Shown piece by piece: positions 8,643 through 21,110 of a stretch of DNA of 64,000 nucleotides. The notes beneath the pieces are model-generated. The model did no database searches. It worked only from the letters and a program-made list of their open reading frames with translations, and was not told the DNA's origin. Each line of letters opens with the position of its first letter. Position 1 is the first letter of the stretch. A program made the translations under genes and the position numbers. The stretch comes from Bradyrhizobium barranii subsp. apii. GTDB taxonomy: Bacteria; Pseudomonadota; Alphaproteobacteria; Rhizobiales; Xanthobacteraceae. The stretch spans positions 1,364,001-1,428,000 of the forward strand of contig NZ_CP096255.1 of NCBI RefSeq assembly GCF_011516635.5, written 5' to 3'.

Positions 8643-9632
8643 ATGCAGACTGGTTCCACGCTACACGACGACCGAACTGGCGTTTCCGCGCTCGGCGGAT
8701 TGGGCGCGCATGCACCCGGCAGGCTGCTGCCGGAGATCTGGATGCAGGACGGCGCAAAGCGGGTCGAACAGGCGATGGCGCGTCTTCTCTGCGCCGAACA
8801 CGACGGTGAGACCGAGCTGATGGCGGCGATGCGCTACGCCACCTTGCATGGCGGGAAGCGCACCCGCGCCTTGCTCTGTCTGGCTGCCGGCGCACTGGCC
8901 GATACGCCGGTGCACATGCTCGACGACGTCGGCGCCGCCATCGAAATGATGCACGCCTGTACCCTGGTCCACGACGACCTGCCCGCGATGGACGACGACG
9001 TGCTTCGCCGCGACCTTCCGACCGTGCACGTCAAGTTCGGCGAAGCCACTGCGATCCTGGTCGGCGATGCGCTGCAGGCGCACGCCTTCCTGACCCTGGC
9101 GAGCCTGGATGCGCCGGGCGACAACCGTATCGCGCTCGTGCGCGAACTGGCGCAGGCGGTGTCCGCCGAGGGTGCCGCAGGCGGGCAGGCCATGGATCTG
9201 TCGCTGGTCGGAAAGCACGTCGAGCTGGACAGGATCGTGGCGATGCACCGGATGAAGAGCGGAGCGCTAGTGCGCGCGTCCGTTCGCATGGGCGCGCTAT
9301 GCGCCATCGCGGAGGATGCCGCGCACGCTGCGCTGTACTGTGCGCTCGATCGCTACACCGCCTGTTTCGGCCTGGCGTTGCAGGTGGTCGACGACATTCT
9401 CGACGCGACAGCGGATACCGCGACGCTGGGCAAGACCCCCGGCAAGGACGCGGCGGCGCAGAAGCCGACCTGCGCGTCGATCATGGGGCTGCAGGCAGCT
9501 CGCCACTTCGCGCTGGATTTGTTGCGCGACGCCGGGGAGGCCATCGCCCCGTTGGGGCCGCGTGCGGAACGGTTGGCGCAGATGCTGCAGCGGGCCAACG
9601 CGTATCTGTTCAAGCACGCGCCATGCGCGTGA
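8643..9632 (+). CDS. geranylgeranyl diphosphate synthase
   Basis: 329 residues of the trans-prenyltransferase family. The first aspartate-rich motif is HDDLPAMDDD, the second VVDDILDA, with GGKRTRALL upstream for diphosphate binding. It makes the C20 precursor for the two cyclases downstream. I chose ATG 8643 because AAGGAG at 8628-8633 lies nine bases upstream; the in-frame ATG at 8634 directly abuts that site. The gene is intact. Confidence 0.92.
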   Translation: MQTGSTLHDDRTGVSALGGLGAHAPGRLLPEIWMQDGAKRVEQAMARLLCAEHDGETELMAAMRYATLHGGKRTRALLCLAAGALADTPVHMLDDVGAAIEMMHACTLVHDDLPAMDDDVLRRDLPTVHVKFGEATAILVGDALQAHAFLTLASLDAPGDNRIALVRELAQAVSAEGAAGGQAMDLSLVGKHVELDRIVAMHRMKSGALVRASVRMGALCAIAEDAAHAALYCALDRYTACFGLALQVVDDILDATADTATLGKTPGKDAAAQKPTCASIMGLQAARHFALDLLRDAGEAIAPLGPRAERLAQMLQRANAYLFKHAPCA

Positions 9633-9909
9633 GCGCGCCCGTCCGCATGGAGTCGCGCCTGTGCCGCTGCGATCGGCCGGCGGCTGCATGCTGCACTGTG
9701 TCCGAGTCCGCGGCGCCGATCGCAGCGGTTGCCCAGCACGGCCGTGGCGCGCTGCGCGCAAGCCTATGCGGCGGACCGACATCGGGGCGCGTCGCCACGC
9801 CGGAGCAGGGCGGCCGTCCGGCGCTGCCCATGCGCCGGGCCTGCGGTGACGTGCGCGGCGTCTGCCCGATCCTGGTTCTCGTCAACCGTCTGCAGAAGGA
9901 ACATCCCGC
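9633..9909. other. spacer between GGPS and CPS
   Basis: 277 bp of GC-rich sequence with no convincing gene, repeat or terminator. It is the longest gap inside the operon. Confidence 0.5.
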
Positions 9910-12356
<2,447 letters not shown>

Positions 12357-12442
12357 ACGCGCGGGAGGGCGGCGGCGTGCGCGCGCTGCCGTCGGTCCGA
12401 TCCGACGCAACGCCGTCGCCCGATGCGACGGATGGAGCGAGC

Positions 12443-13462
12443 ATGAGCGACGCCGCCCTGAGCCAGCGCAAGGACGACCATGTGGACATCGTGCTGGATC
12501 GGCGAACGGCGCCGGCCACGGTCGCCGCCGGCTGGGACTACATCCGTTTCGAACCTGCGCATTGCCCGGGTTGGACCTGACGCAGATCGACCTGCGCGCC
12601 TCGCTACTGGGCAAGACCATGCGCGCGCCGCTGCTGATCAGCTCCATGACCGGCGGCATGCCACGCGTCGAGGCCATCAACCGGCATCTGAGCGAGACAG
12701 CGCAAGCCTTGGGGATCGCCATGTGCGTCGGTTCGCAGCGCGTGAGCCTGCAATCCCGCAACTCCCAGGGGCTGACGCGCGCGCTGCGCCGCCTGGCCCC
12801 AGACGTCCCCCTTGCTGGCCAATATCGGCGCCGCGCAACTGCGCGAGGCCGACAGCCTGGACCTCGCGCGCCGGGCGGTGGATGCCGATGGACTCATCGT
12901 CCATCTCAATCCGCTGCAGGAAGCCGTACAGCCGGAGGGCGACCGCGACAGGCGCGGCGTCCTGGCGCAGATCGCTCGCGCCGCGCGCAGCGTGGGCGTG
13001 CCGATCGTGGCCAAGGAAGTGGGGTCGGGCCTCTCCGCCTCGGTGGCCTGTGCGCTCGTCGAGGCGGGCGGTGATCGATGTCGCCGGCGCCGGCGGCACC
13101 AGTTGGGCCGTGGTGGAGGGCCAGCGCGCCCGCGATGCCGCCGACGGTGGCGATGGCGTTCGCCGATTGGGGGATTCCGACCCCGGCCAGCGTGCAGGCG
13201 GTACGTCGGGCCAACGGTGAAGCTGATCGCGGGCGGGATCCGCGGCGGCGTCGACGTGGCCAAGGCCATCCGCCTGCGCGGACATCGCCGGGCAGGCGGC
13301 CGGCGTGCTGCGCGCGGCTAACGGTTTCCACTGAGGCGGTTGTCGCGCATTTCGAGATCGTCATCCGCCAGTTGGCCGTCGCCTGCTTCTGCACCGGCCG
13401 GCTGATCTGGCGCGTTGCGTCAGGCGCGCTTGTTGCCCGCGGTGCATCTGCCCGCCGGTTGA
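12443..13462 (+). pseudogene. idi: type 2 (FMN) isopentenyl diphosphate isomerase, many frameshifts
   Basis: Pieces in successive frames give an almost complete type 2 [21 protein letters not shown] (12443 on), [89 protein letters not shown], then [19 protein letters not shown] and ALRQARLL to TGA near 13462. At least six frame changes are needed (near 12570, 12810, 13070, 13130, 13215 and 13280, with more after). The span of about 1020 bp equals the normal gene length, so the damage is by small indels. The enzyme would balance IPP and DMAPP for GGPS. Confidence 0.85.
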
Positions 13463-13495
13463 TGCCGGCGTCGCCCGCACGTGGCGGCGGGCGCC

Positions 13496-13527
13496 TAGAG
13501 CATTTCATTGCTTAACTGAATCGGAGG
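13496..13527 (+). repeat. terminal remnant of an IS630-family element
   Basis: TAGAGCATTTCATTGCTTAA and the following bases to GGAGGGG repeat, in inverse orientation, the end of the IS630 element at 33695-33728. Only this tip remains; the IS91-type element starts immediately after it. Confidence 0.7.
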
Positions 13528-13636
13528 GGATTGAACGAAGCCGCTGCCGCGGCGTAGGGGGCAAGGTGGCATAGATCGCCTCCTGGCTGAGAGGATGTGG
13601 GTGTTGGAGCCCACCCCCTCAGACAGGAGTATCGAG

Positions 13637-14497
13637 ATGGCCGATTTGAGCCCTCTTCGCCGCCGCATGATCGAAGACATGACCGTCCGCAATCTGTCGC
13701 CGGCGACGCAAAGATCCTACATCAGCGCGGTTTCGAAGTTCAGCCGCTATTTTGGCCGATCGCCTGACCGGTTAGAGCTGGAAGACGTCCGCGCCTTCCA
13801 GGTGCATTTGGTCTCGACCGGCATCTCATGGCCGGCGCTGAACCAGATCGTCTGTGCGCTACGGTTTTTCTACGGCGTCACGCTCGGCGAGGCGCTCATC
13901 CCAGAGCGCATTCCCTATGCGCGAGAACCGCGCAAGCTGCCGGTCGTTCTCAGCGCCGACGAAGTGGTTCAGTTTCTTGAAGCGGTATCGAGCCTGAAGA
14001 GCCGCGCCGCGCTCACCACCGCCTATGCGGCCGGGCTCAGGGCCTCGGAGGTTGCGGGACTGCGGATCGAAGACATCGACAGCGCCCGCGGCGTCATCCA
14101 GGTGCGCCACGGCAAGGGCGCGAAGGATCGCAACGTGATGCTGTCGCCCCAGCTGCTGGGCATCCTGCGCACCTACTGGCGGCTCGCCCGGCCGCGGCTT
14201 TATCTGTTCCCTGGTCGTGACGAAGATCATCCGATCGATCAGACCGTGCTGCATGCCGCCTGCCGGTCGGCGGTGAAGGCTGCGGGCCTGACCAAGCGCG
14301 TCACGCTGCACACGCTGCGCCACAGCTTCGCGACACATCTTCTCGAGAACGGAACCGATATCCGGATCATCCAGGTCTTGCTCGGGCACAATAATTTGTC
14401 GTCGACAGCGCGCTACACGCAGGTCGCCACCGATACGATCCGAGCGACGCAGAGCCCGCTCGATCGCCTGTCGCTGGAGGTGACGCCACCTGGATGA
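13637..14497 (+). CDS. tyrosine recombinase (XerC/D-like integrase) of IS91 element A
   Basis: About 286 residues from ATG 13637, with an AGGAG site upstream. The N-terminal SAM-like domain (YISAVSKFSRYFGRSPDRL) is followed by the catalytic domain: Arg in TAYAAGLRASEVAGL, Lys in VRHGKGAKDRNV, HxLRH in HTLRHSFATHLLENG, and the H/Tyr region GHNNLSSTARYTQV with the nucleophilic Tyr. All five key residues are present. Its TGA overlaps the ATG of the IS91 transposase (ATGA), so the two are coupled. Such companion integrases are found in some IS91 elements; their role in transposition is not established. Confidence 0.9.
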   Translation: MADLSPLRRRMIEDMTVRNLSPATQRSYISAVSKFSRYFGRSPDRLELEDVRAFQVHLVSTGISWPALNQIVCALRFFYGVTLGEALIPERIPYAREPRKLPVVLSADEVVQFLEAVSSLKSRAALTTAYAAGLRASEVAGLRIEDIDSARGVIQVRHGKGAKDRNVMLSPQLLGILRTYWRLARPRLYLFPGRDEDHPIDQTVLHAACRSAVKAAGLTKRVTLHTLRHSFATHLLENGTDIRIIQVLLGHNNLSSTARYTQVATDTIRATQSPLDRLSLEVTPPG

Positions 14498-15744
14498 CCC
14501 GCAGCGGGATGCGGGTCATGACCCGCTCCGACATCCGCTCCAACAGGCCCGCCATCGAGATTGCCGATATTCTGCGCCGGCATGGCGACGCCTATCGCCG
14601 TGTACATGCCGGTCATCTGGGGCGGGTCGAGCGGCGCGTGATGAGCGCGATCGTTGCGTGCCGGACCGAGGCGCTCGGCGGCCACATGCAGGCTTGCGAC
14701 GACTGCGGCACGACACGCGTTGCCTATAATTCCTGCCGCAATCGGCACTGTCCGAAGTGTCAGGGGAGAGCCCGAGCCGCGTGGCTCGCCGCGCGTCAAG
14801 CCGACCTGCTTCCGGTTCCCTATTTCCACGTCGTCTTTACACTTCCCGCACCGATCGCCGCGATCGCTTTCCAGAACAAGGCCGTCGTCTATGCCATCCT
14901 GTTCAAGGCTGCCGCCGAGGCGATGACGACGCTCGCCGCCAATCCACGCCGGCTCGGCGGTGCGATCGGCGGCGTCGCCGTCCTCCACACCTGGGGACAG
15001 ACGCTGATGCATCATCCCCACGTCCATTGCGTCGTTCCGGGTGGCGGCCTCTCGCCCGATGGCGCGCGCTGGACCGCTTGCCGACCGAACTTCTTCCTGG
15101 CCGTCAAACCGTTGTCCAGACTATTTCGCACACTTTTTCTCAAACGTCTGTCGGCAGCCTTCAACTCCGGTGCCTTGCGTTTCTTCGGCGATCTCGGAGC
15201 TCTGGCCGAGCCGGCTGCCTTTGCGGCCCACCTCGACGCCATGCGACGCATCAACTGGGTTGTTTACGCCAAGCGGCCCTTCGGCGGACCCGCACAGGTC
15301 CTGGCCTATCTCGGCCGCTACACCCATCGCGTCGCGATCGCCAACAGCCGGCTCGTCGCACTCGACGACGATCATGTCGCCTTCTCATGGAAGGACTATC
15401 GCCAAAACAGCGCGACAAAGATCATGAATCTCAAGCCCGATGAGTTCATTCGCCGTTTCCTGCTTCATACGCCGCCTGACGGCTTCCACCGCATCCGCCA
15501 CTTCGGCTTCATGGCCAACCGCCATCGCGCTGCCAAGCTCGCCCTTTGCCGCGAACTTCTCGATCATGAGCGAACAGCCCCAAACGATGGCCAGCCGTCG
15601 CCTGTGGATTCGGAGGCTCAAACCTGGGCCGAGGTTCCTGCCTGTCCCGATTGTGGTGGCGTCATGCGCATCATTGAGCGCTTTCGACATAGCTTCAGAC
15701 GCCCCAGCCCTCGAACATCACCGTTCCGATGCGACACATCGTGA
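14494..15744 (+). CDS. IS91-family HUH transposase, copy A
   Basis: 416 residues. The N-terminal zinc-binding domain reads CDDCGTTRVAYNSCRNRHCP followed by KCQ. The HUH motif of rolling-circle relaxases is HHPHVHCVVPGGG, and the Y2-domain region ILAYLGRYTHRVAI-like (VLAYLGRYTHR) contains the nucleophile Tyr. A C-terminal zinc site follows in VPACPDCGGVMRI. The frame is intact. Confidence 0.92.
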   Translation: MTRSGMRVMTRSDIRSNRPAIEIADILRRHGDAYRRVHAGHLGRVERRVMSAIVACRTEALGGHMQACDDCGTTRVAYNSCRNRHCPKCQGRARAAWLAARQADLLPVPYFHVVFTLPAPIAAIAFQNKAVVYAILFKAAAEAMTTLAANPRRLGGAIGGVAVLHTWGQTLMHHPHVHCVVPGGGLSPDGARWTACRPNFFLAVKPLSRLFRTLFLKRLSAAFNSGALRFFGDLGALAEPAAFAAHLDAMRRINWVVYAKRPFGGPAQVLAYLGRYTHRVAIANSRLVALDDDHVAFSWKDYRQNSATKIMNLKPDEFIRRFLLHTPPDGFHRIRHFGFMANRHRAAKLALCRELLDHERTAPNDGQPSPVDSEAQTWAEVPACPDCGGVMRIIERFRHSFRRPSPRTSPFRCDTS

Positions 15745-16128
15745 GCCAAGTCATGTCGTGCACGACGATCATCATTCGTCATTTCGCTCCCAGCGTCTCG
15801 ATCATCGCGGACGATGTCGAATCCGTGCTGTCACACTGCGCGACAACAACCGTCCGATGCAGCAAAAGGCCTATCGCGATCTCAGGCGAAGCGCGTCTGA
15901 TCTCAACTCTTCCAGGATGCGCACTCCTGTGTCTCTGCCTCACGCGCCGAGCCAGCAGATCGGGCATGGCGATCTCGAACAATCCCCATAGCTGCAAAAC
16001 CGCGAATAGCCTCCCGCGCCTTCGTTCAATCCGGCTTCAATGAGGTCGCGTCATAAGCGCCTGCCGCGCCCTCGCGTGAGCGCGACCTCACAGAACCCTC
16101 CAGATTCCTTTTAAGGAGCAAATCAGAT

Positions 16129-16935
16129 TCAAAGCTGCTTTTGGGAGGCAATCTTTGGTGTGATGCAGTGGTTGGTTTTGAGCGATGCGGCGTGGGAGCG
16201 GATGGCGCCGCTAATCATCGGTCGGCTTGACCAGAAGGGCTCAACGGGACGCGACAACCGGATGTTTGTGGAGTGCGTACTTTGGATCGTGCGCACAGGC
16301 TCTCCCTGGCGTGACCTTCCGGAGGCGTTCGGCGACTGGAACAGCGTGTTCCGGCGCTTTAGCCGGTGGAGCATCAAGCGAGTTTGGGCACGGATTTTCG
16401 AGGCGATGTCGGACGATCCGGACTTCGAATATCTGATCGTCGACTCCACCGTCGTCCGAGCGCATCAGCACGCCGCCGGAGCGAAAAAAGGGGTCTGAAG
16501 ATCAAGCGCTCGGACGCTCGCGCGGCGGCCTGAGCACCAAGATACTCTGGCCGTCCGAGGCCTGGGATGCCCGGTGCGATTCACGCTGACCGCAGGCCAG
16601 AAAGGCGACGCGCCGCAAGCTGCCGAACTGATCGAAGGATTGCCTGCCGAGGTCGTCATAGCTGATACGGCCGCCGATCATTTGCGCCAAGCCATCGCAG
16701 CCAAAGGGGCACTCGCCGTCATCCCCAACAACCCGTCGCGGGCACTCTAACATCCGCTCGACAAGCATCTCTATGCCCAGCGCCACCTCGTGGAATGCTG
16801 CTTCAGCAAACTCAAGCAGTTCCGTCGCGTCGCAACCCGCTTCGAAAAGACCGCCCGAAATTAGCTTGCCGTCGTCACTCTCGCAGCCATCGTTCTATGG
16901 ATGCGACAAGTGTCCACGCCATCTAGTCTGAATGT
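16129..16935 (+). pseudogene. dead IS5-family (IS427-like) transposase
   Basis: The first part, ATG 16160 to TGA 16498, encodes MMQWLVLSDAAWERMAPLI and TGSPWRDLPEAFGDW with the first Asp in LIVDSTVVRAHQHAAG. The second part continues in other frames (TAGQKGDAPQAAELIEG, HLVECCFSKLKQFRRVATR). That frame contains two in-frame stops, before HPLDKHLYAQR at about 16748 and after FEKTARN at about 16862, so this copy cannot make a full transposase. Confidence 0.8.
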
Positions 16936-18677
16936 GTCGATGAGCGAGCTGCCGGCCGGCAAGCCAATCTGGGCTTTTGGGAGTGCCGAATAGGAGCTCC
17001 TCCTAGAGAGAAGGGCTGAACGTATATCTTTTTAACCACAATGTCCACGCGGTAGCCAGCGGCGGGAATCTGGAAGTGCAACTTGGCGAGGCGAGTTGCC
17101 TCTCGCCGCTTATGCTCACCATGCTCGGCATCTCTCCTCAAGATGCCCAGCATGCGTTTCGTTCGACGTCTGGCGAGCCATGAACAAGAAGCTGCTTGTG
17201 CGACGAAGACCCCAATAGAGAATTGTACAACCCGACGCTACGTCTGATACAAGTTTCTGCGAGCGCGCATGAAAACAATTCGGACTGGAGGTCAAAGCAA
17301 TCGACGAGCCTCAATTCCGCCACGCTGCTTGTCTCATTGCCACAAGCATCATCACGGATGTACTGATGATGTTGGGGCGGACCCGGCGCACTTCCAACCC
17401 CGGCAAAGTGCGTCGGGGCGCCTTGGTTCGACGGCGTCTCGCCCTCGCCGAATTCGGGCAGAATGATCTGTCGAGTCCCTCTATGTTGCGGCGCGAATTG
17501 CGAGCTGTCGCCGTGCCCCCGATCACTTTGAACTATCGACAGGATCGATTTCGCCAAACTCGAGCAGATCGATGGCTCTGCATAGGTACAATGAGGACCT
17601 TCGAGCCAATCGCGCATGAGTTTCGCGCCCTTCAAGACAAGCGGGTGGTGTTCCTCGCGGATGCTGGATGCGATGGAGGCCGTTCAAGCGTATAATGCGT
17701 GAGCAGCAGCGCGAGCAGCTCGCTCCAGCGCAGAGAGCTGCAATTGGGCTGACTGATCTCGATTGATTCGTGCTGCGCCATTGTCGCGTTTCCTCCCGAT
17801 GTCGCGATCGCTTCAATGTGCCTAAGGCGCGCTAACGCGTCGTCCGTCTTTCAAGCCATTGATTAGACGGATGGTTTCGCGTGGCCGGCAATTGGTCCGA
17901 CGTTTGCTGTTCAGATGCCACGTCCTCTCCTTTCTGGAGATCTGTATGCAAAGTGTCGTCTGCATCAAGCGAGCCTCGCGCCTCCGCGCATGTAAAGTTG
18001 CGCCGCCGTCGCGGCCAACATTTGCGGGCACAACCCCTTCGCGCAGGACCTGCCCGACCTTCCCCGTCCGGCACGGGGCACTGATACTAGGCGGCTACCT
18101 TCTGCCTCGGGTAGTACCCCGTAAAGCTCATCGATCACCTCTTCGAGGCCGTCGAAAGGAGAGGACCAGTCACGGGCTAACGGCGCCAGTTCGCTGGATT
18201 GGGAGAAAGAATAAGGTTGCTGTCGTTGTCACTGGCACGCAGAAGATCGATGGCAACACCGCGACGTTCGATCCTGGCACCGCCAAACCGATCGGTGTGC
18301 TCTATCTCGCCTGGATCGCGCGGCGAAGCTTCATTCGGCAGGACATCGGTTTCATACGGCCCAGTCTGAGCAGAGCCGACGTTTTAGCCGCGGCCTGCCC
18401 CCTCAACCCAGGGCGAGCTGGGCAATCGTCAATGTGCCCATGCTTCATCAGATGAGCCGGACAGAACATATTGAGGGGGCATCGGCGCGGCGGTTGCCGC
18501 ATGCGGTTCAACCTTTGATCAAGAATAGCGGCGGCACCTCGCAATGTTTGAAGGATGCGTCACGCGACCACAGCGGACGGGAGGGTGACAAGTTCGGCAA
18601 TGGCAGATCTGGCGCAGCATCCGAGCGCTCCGGCCTTGACGAAGAGCAACCCAAGAGTTCAGGTCATGGAATGAAAC
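16936..18677. other. 1.7 kb without a recognisable gene
   Basis: Several medium open frames occur on both strands but none matches a family I know. The most gene-like is on the reverse strand, roughly 17138-17782. It begins MAQHESIEISQPNCSSLRW and, after a frame change, reads EGAKLMRDWLEGPHCTYAE, which could be a decayed conserved gene. No terminator or repeat of note was seen. Confidence 0.35.
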
Positions 18678-19472
18678 TTGGCCCCGCCTGAAACAAGCGC
18701 AATCGAACACACCAACACCGATGGTGATGGGCGTCCTGAGGCGCCTTTGGATCTTTTTAGCTTCACTGAATGCGCAAACCGGACACATTCTCTCAGAGCC
18801 CTGTTCGACCTTCTTGTAAGCTGTGCGAGCCAGGAGGGCTTTACTGAAGTTTCCTATGGATCTCTCAACTTCGTCGAGCCACTTCGGCTGGCGGACTACC
18901 CACCCCCGACCGTAGCCGTGAAATGGCCAATAGACTGGTGCGACCGCTATTTTAAACGCAAGTACCATACCATCGATCCGGTGGTCCGGCGCACTCCGCT
19001 GCTTTCGCGGCCTTATCTATGGGATCAGCTCGGCCAACAATATCAACTTCAGCCGGACGAAAGACGGGTGCTTGACGAGGCTAGAGAGGCAGGCCTGAAG
19101 CATGGTATGAGCGTGCCATTGTTTGGTCCGCTGGGCCGGGTATCTGTCGCCTCGTTTGCGTCTCCATCAGAGAATATTGATCCTCAGCATTGCATCAGTC
19201 ACCTCAACGCTCTGGCTTGGCAATTTCACACTGCCTATGGTGAAATCGCGCGCCGCGCGGATGCTGACTGCGACAAGAAAGTTGCGCTGTCACAGCGGGA
19301 AACCAGCTGCATACGATGGGTGGCCGAGGGTAAATCGTCGTGGGAAATCGGAATGATCTTGCAAATCAGCGAGAACACTGTGAACTTTCATATTAAGAAT
19401 GTGATGCGAAAGCTGGGCGCGACGAGTCGGATCCAGGCCGCCATCATGGCCGTTCGACTCAATGTCCTTTGA
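18678..19472 (+). CDS. LuxR-type transcriptional regulator (autoinducer-binding)
   Basis: 264 residues. The N-terminal half looks like an autoinducer-binding domain (conserved W in WPIDWCDRYF, YHTIDPVV, PYLWDQL and GLKHGMSVPLFGP). The C-terminal half is a LuxR helix-turn-helix: LSQRETSCIRWVAEGKSSWE, then ISENTVNFHIKNVMRKL. The only in-frame start is TTG 18678, so the start is uncertain. I found no luxI-type synthase in the window, so it is an orphan here. It could answer to acyl-homoserine lactones made elsewhere in the genome or by neighbours. Confidence 0.85.
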   Translation: MAPPETSAIEHTNTDGDGRPEAPLDLFSFTECANRTHSLRALFDLLVSCASQEGFTEVSYGSLNFVEPLRLADYPPPTVAVKWPIDWCDRYFKRKYHTIDPVVRRTPLLSRPYLWDQLGQQYQLQPDERRVLDEAREAGLKHGMSVPLFGPLGRVSVASFASPSENIDPQHCISHLNALAWQFHTAYGEIARRADADCDKKVALSQRETSCIRWVAEGKSSWEIGMILQISENTVNFHIKNVMRKLGATSRIQAAIMAVRLNVL

Positions 19473-19800
19473 TACCGGCTGAGAGCAAACGCCGGCTGTT
19501 TCACAACTTTCAATATCGCGCTTGCCACCGAAACTGCCGCGCAACGATCGATCGGGAAAAAGCGCATTGAAATCTGACGCCGCGTCAACTTCGGATCCGC
19601 TACGTTGCCAATATGTCGGATGAAAAGGCCCTTGAAAAGGTAATGCGTGCGGAACTGATGAGATCCCCAGACCCGCGGGGCGAGTACAGAAGCGGCTCGT
19701 CCAACGCTCCGCCTTTGAGACATCGCCGCATCGTATTGGTCGTGATGCCGACGCCCCCAACAACAAAGTGTCGCTCGATGCATCACTCCAATGAGATCGC
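19473..19800. other. gap before IS481
   Basis: 328 bp. A 63-codon open frame at 19613-19804 has no recognisable domain. I see nothing else supportable. Confidence 0.4.
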
Positions 19801-20766
19801 CTAGGTTTTTAGTCCCGGCATTTGCTGGAGCGGATTGAGTTTGAATCGTTCTGGCTGGGAAGTCCAGCATTTGCAGATGTATTGGTAGGGTGTGAGGCCC
19901 TTCAGGGTCTTCAGCCGCCGAGCGTAGTTGTAGGCGGTGATGAAGTCGGCAAGGTGAGCTTCGAGCTGATCGTGTCGATCATAATGGTAGCGTTGGACGG
20001 TCACTTCCTTGATCGTGCGGTTCATGCGCTCGACCTGCCCATTGGTCCAGGGATGCTTGATCTTGGTCAGCCGATGTTCGATGCCGTTCTCTTGGCAGCG
20101 CATATCGAACATATGTGTCACGTATCTTGCTGTCGGGCCGTCCGCGTAGCGCGGCAAGAAGGTGAACTGGATCCCATTGTCGGTGAGAACCGTATGGATC
20201 TTGTAGGGGGCAGCCGCGATCAGAGCTTCGAGGAAGGCCGAGGCGGAGGTCCTTCCCGTCTTCCTAGCCAGTTGTACGAAGGCGAACTTGCTGGTGCGAC
20301 CGATTGCGACGTAGAGGTAGAGCTTGCCTTCGGCGGTCTGGAGCTCAGCGATGTCGATGTGGAAATAGCCGATCGGATAAGCCTTGAACTTTTTCTTCGA
20401 AGGCTTGCCGCCTTCAACCTACGGCAATCGGCTGATGCCGTGGCGTTGGAGGCAGCGATGCAGGGACGACCGCGTCAGATGCGGGATGGTCGGCTGCAGG
20501 GCATAGAGGCAACCGTCGAGCGGCAGCAGTGTATGCCGCCGGAAAGCGACGATGACCGCCTCCTCCTCGATGGAAAGGACTGTCGAGTTGGCTTCCTTGG
20601 GGCCTGTCGAACGATCGGCGACGGTCTCGCGCTGCTTCCACTTAGCGACAGTCTTCTGGTTGATCCCGTAGCGCTTGGCGAGTGCTCTCAGGCTCTCTTG
20701 ACTATTTTGTATTGCTCGACGGACTGCCTCCGTCGTGGTGGCGCAGCCGTGTAAAACTTGTCCCAT
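19801..20766 (-). pseudogene. IS481-family transposase with an in-frame amber codon
   Basis: The N-terminal part (from 20766) has the helix-turn-helix (LRALAKRYGINQKTVAKW) and HLTRSSLHRCLQRHGISRLP. A TAG at 20419-20421 then interrupts the frame. The same frame continues with the DDE domain: YFHIDIAELQTAEGKLYL, VLTDNGIQFTF and KHPWTNGQVERMNRTIKE, ending at 19801. All three acidic residues are present, so one nonsense change is the only visible lesion. Confidence 0.85.
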
Positions 20767-20827
20767 AGCGCATCCTTCGAACCGTGCGACAAGAATGCAC
20801 CATCAAAGCCCGGGACTAAACACCTAG
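19801..20827 (-). mobile_element. IS481-family insertion sequence
   Basis: The ends are inverted repeats: CTAGGTTTTTAGTCCCGG from 19801 and, on the other strand, CTAGGTGTTTAGTCCCGG ending the element near 20827. CTAG occurs at both outer edges and is probably the target duplication. It holds one transposase gene on the reverse strand. Confidence 0.8.
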
Positions 20828-21050
20828 GGCAAGGTGGCCGCGCCAGTGGCCTACGTCGTCTGGAGCTGCTTGCGCTCAGTCGGCGAAAACCGGTGATCAT
20901 CCCGGCATCTTGCTCATAAATTTGGTGGCGCCACGTACACCATTTGATGTTAGCTGCCATTTGAGTGACGTCGCGCAGTCCGTCGAGAGACCGAGCTCGG
21001 GATTCAGGAAAATTCGGCCGCGGCGGGGCCGCTGCAGAGAGCGCCTCCTG
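20828..21050. other. gap between IS481 and the omp terminator
   Basis: 223 bp with no supportable gene. Confidence 0.4.
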
Positions 21051-21080
21051 AAGAAAGAGCCCCGACCCAGGTCGAGGCTC
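21051..21080 (-). terminator. Rho-independent terminator of the outer-membrane protein gene
   Basis: Read on the reverse strand, GAGCCTCGACC and its pairing arm GTCGGGGCTC form a strong hairpin followed by TTTCTT. It lies 30 bp past the stop of the gene at 21111. Confidence 0.75.
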
Positions 21081-21110
21081 TCGATTCACCGCGCTAGTGC
21101 GTAGAGATCA

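Larger units (their letters stand above)
13528..16107 (+). mobile_element. IS91-type element, copy A, with companion tyrosine recombinase
   Basis: 2580 bp repeated in inverse orientation at 56932-59511 (paired positions sum to 73039); the encoded proteins are identical in both copies. GATTGAACGAAG at the left and CTTCGTTCAATC near 16020 form short inverted sequences. Beyond the latter lies a hairpin (GAGGTCGCG ... CGCGACCTC, about 16039-16087), which could be the terminal structure used in rolling-circle transposition. It holds two overlapping genes, a phage-type integrase and an IS91 HUH transposase. Confidence 0.85.

Noticed and set aside
8661..9248. Long antisense open frames across the gibberellin operon
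   Set aside because: They are mirror frames expected in GC-rich coding DNA, with His/Arg-rich composition and no domains.
13335..13495. Separate small gene after idi
   Set aside because: [19 protein letters not shown] and ALRQARLL are the C-terminus of type 2 IDI in shifted frames.
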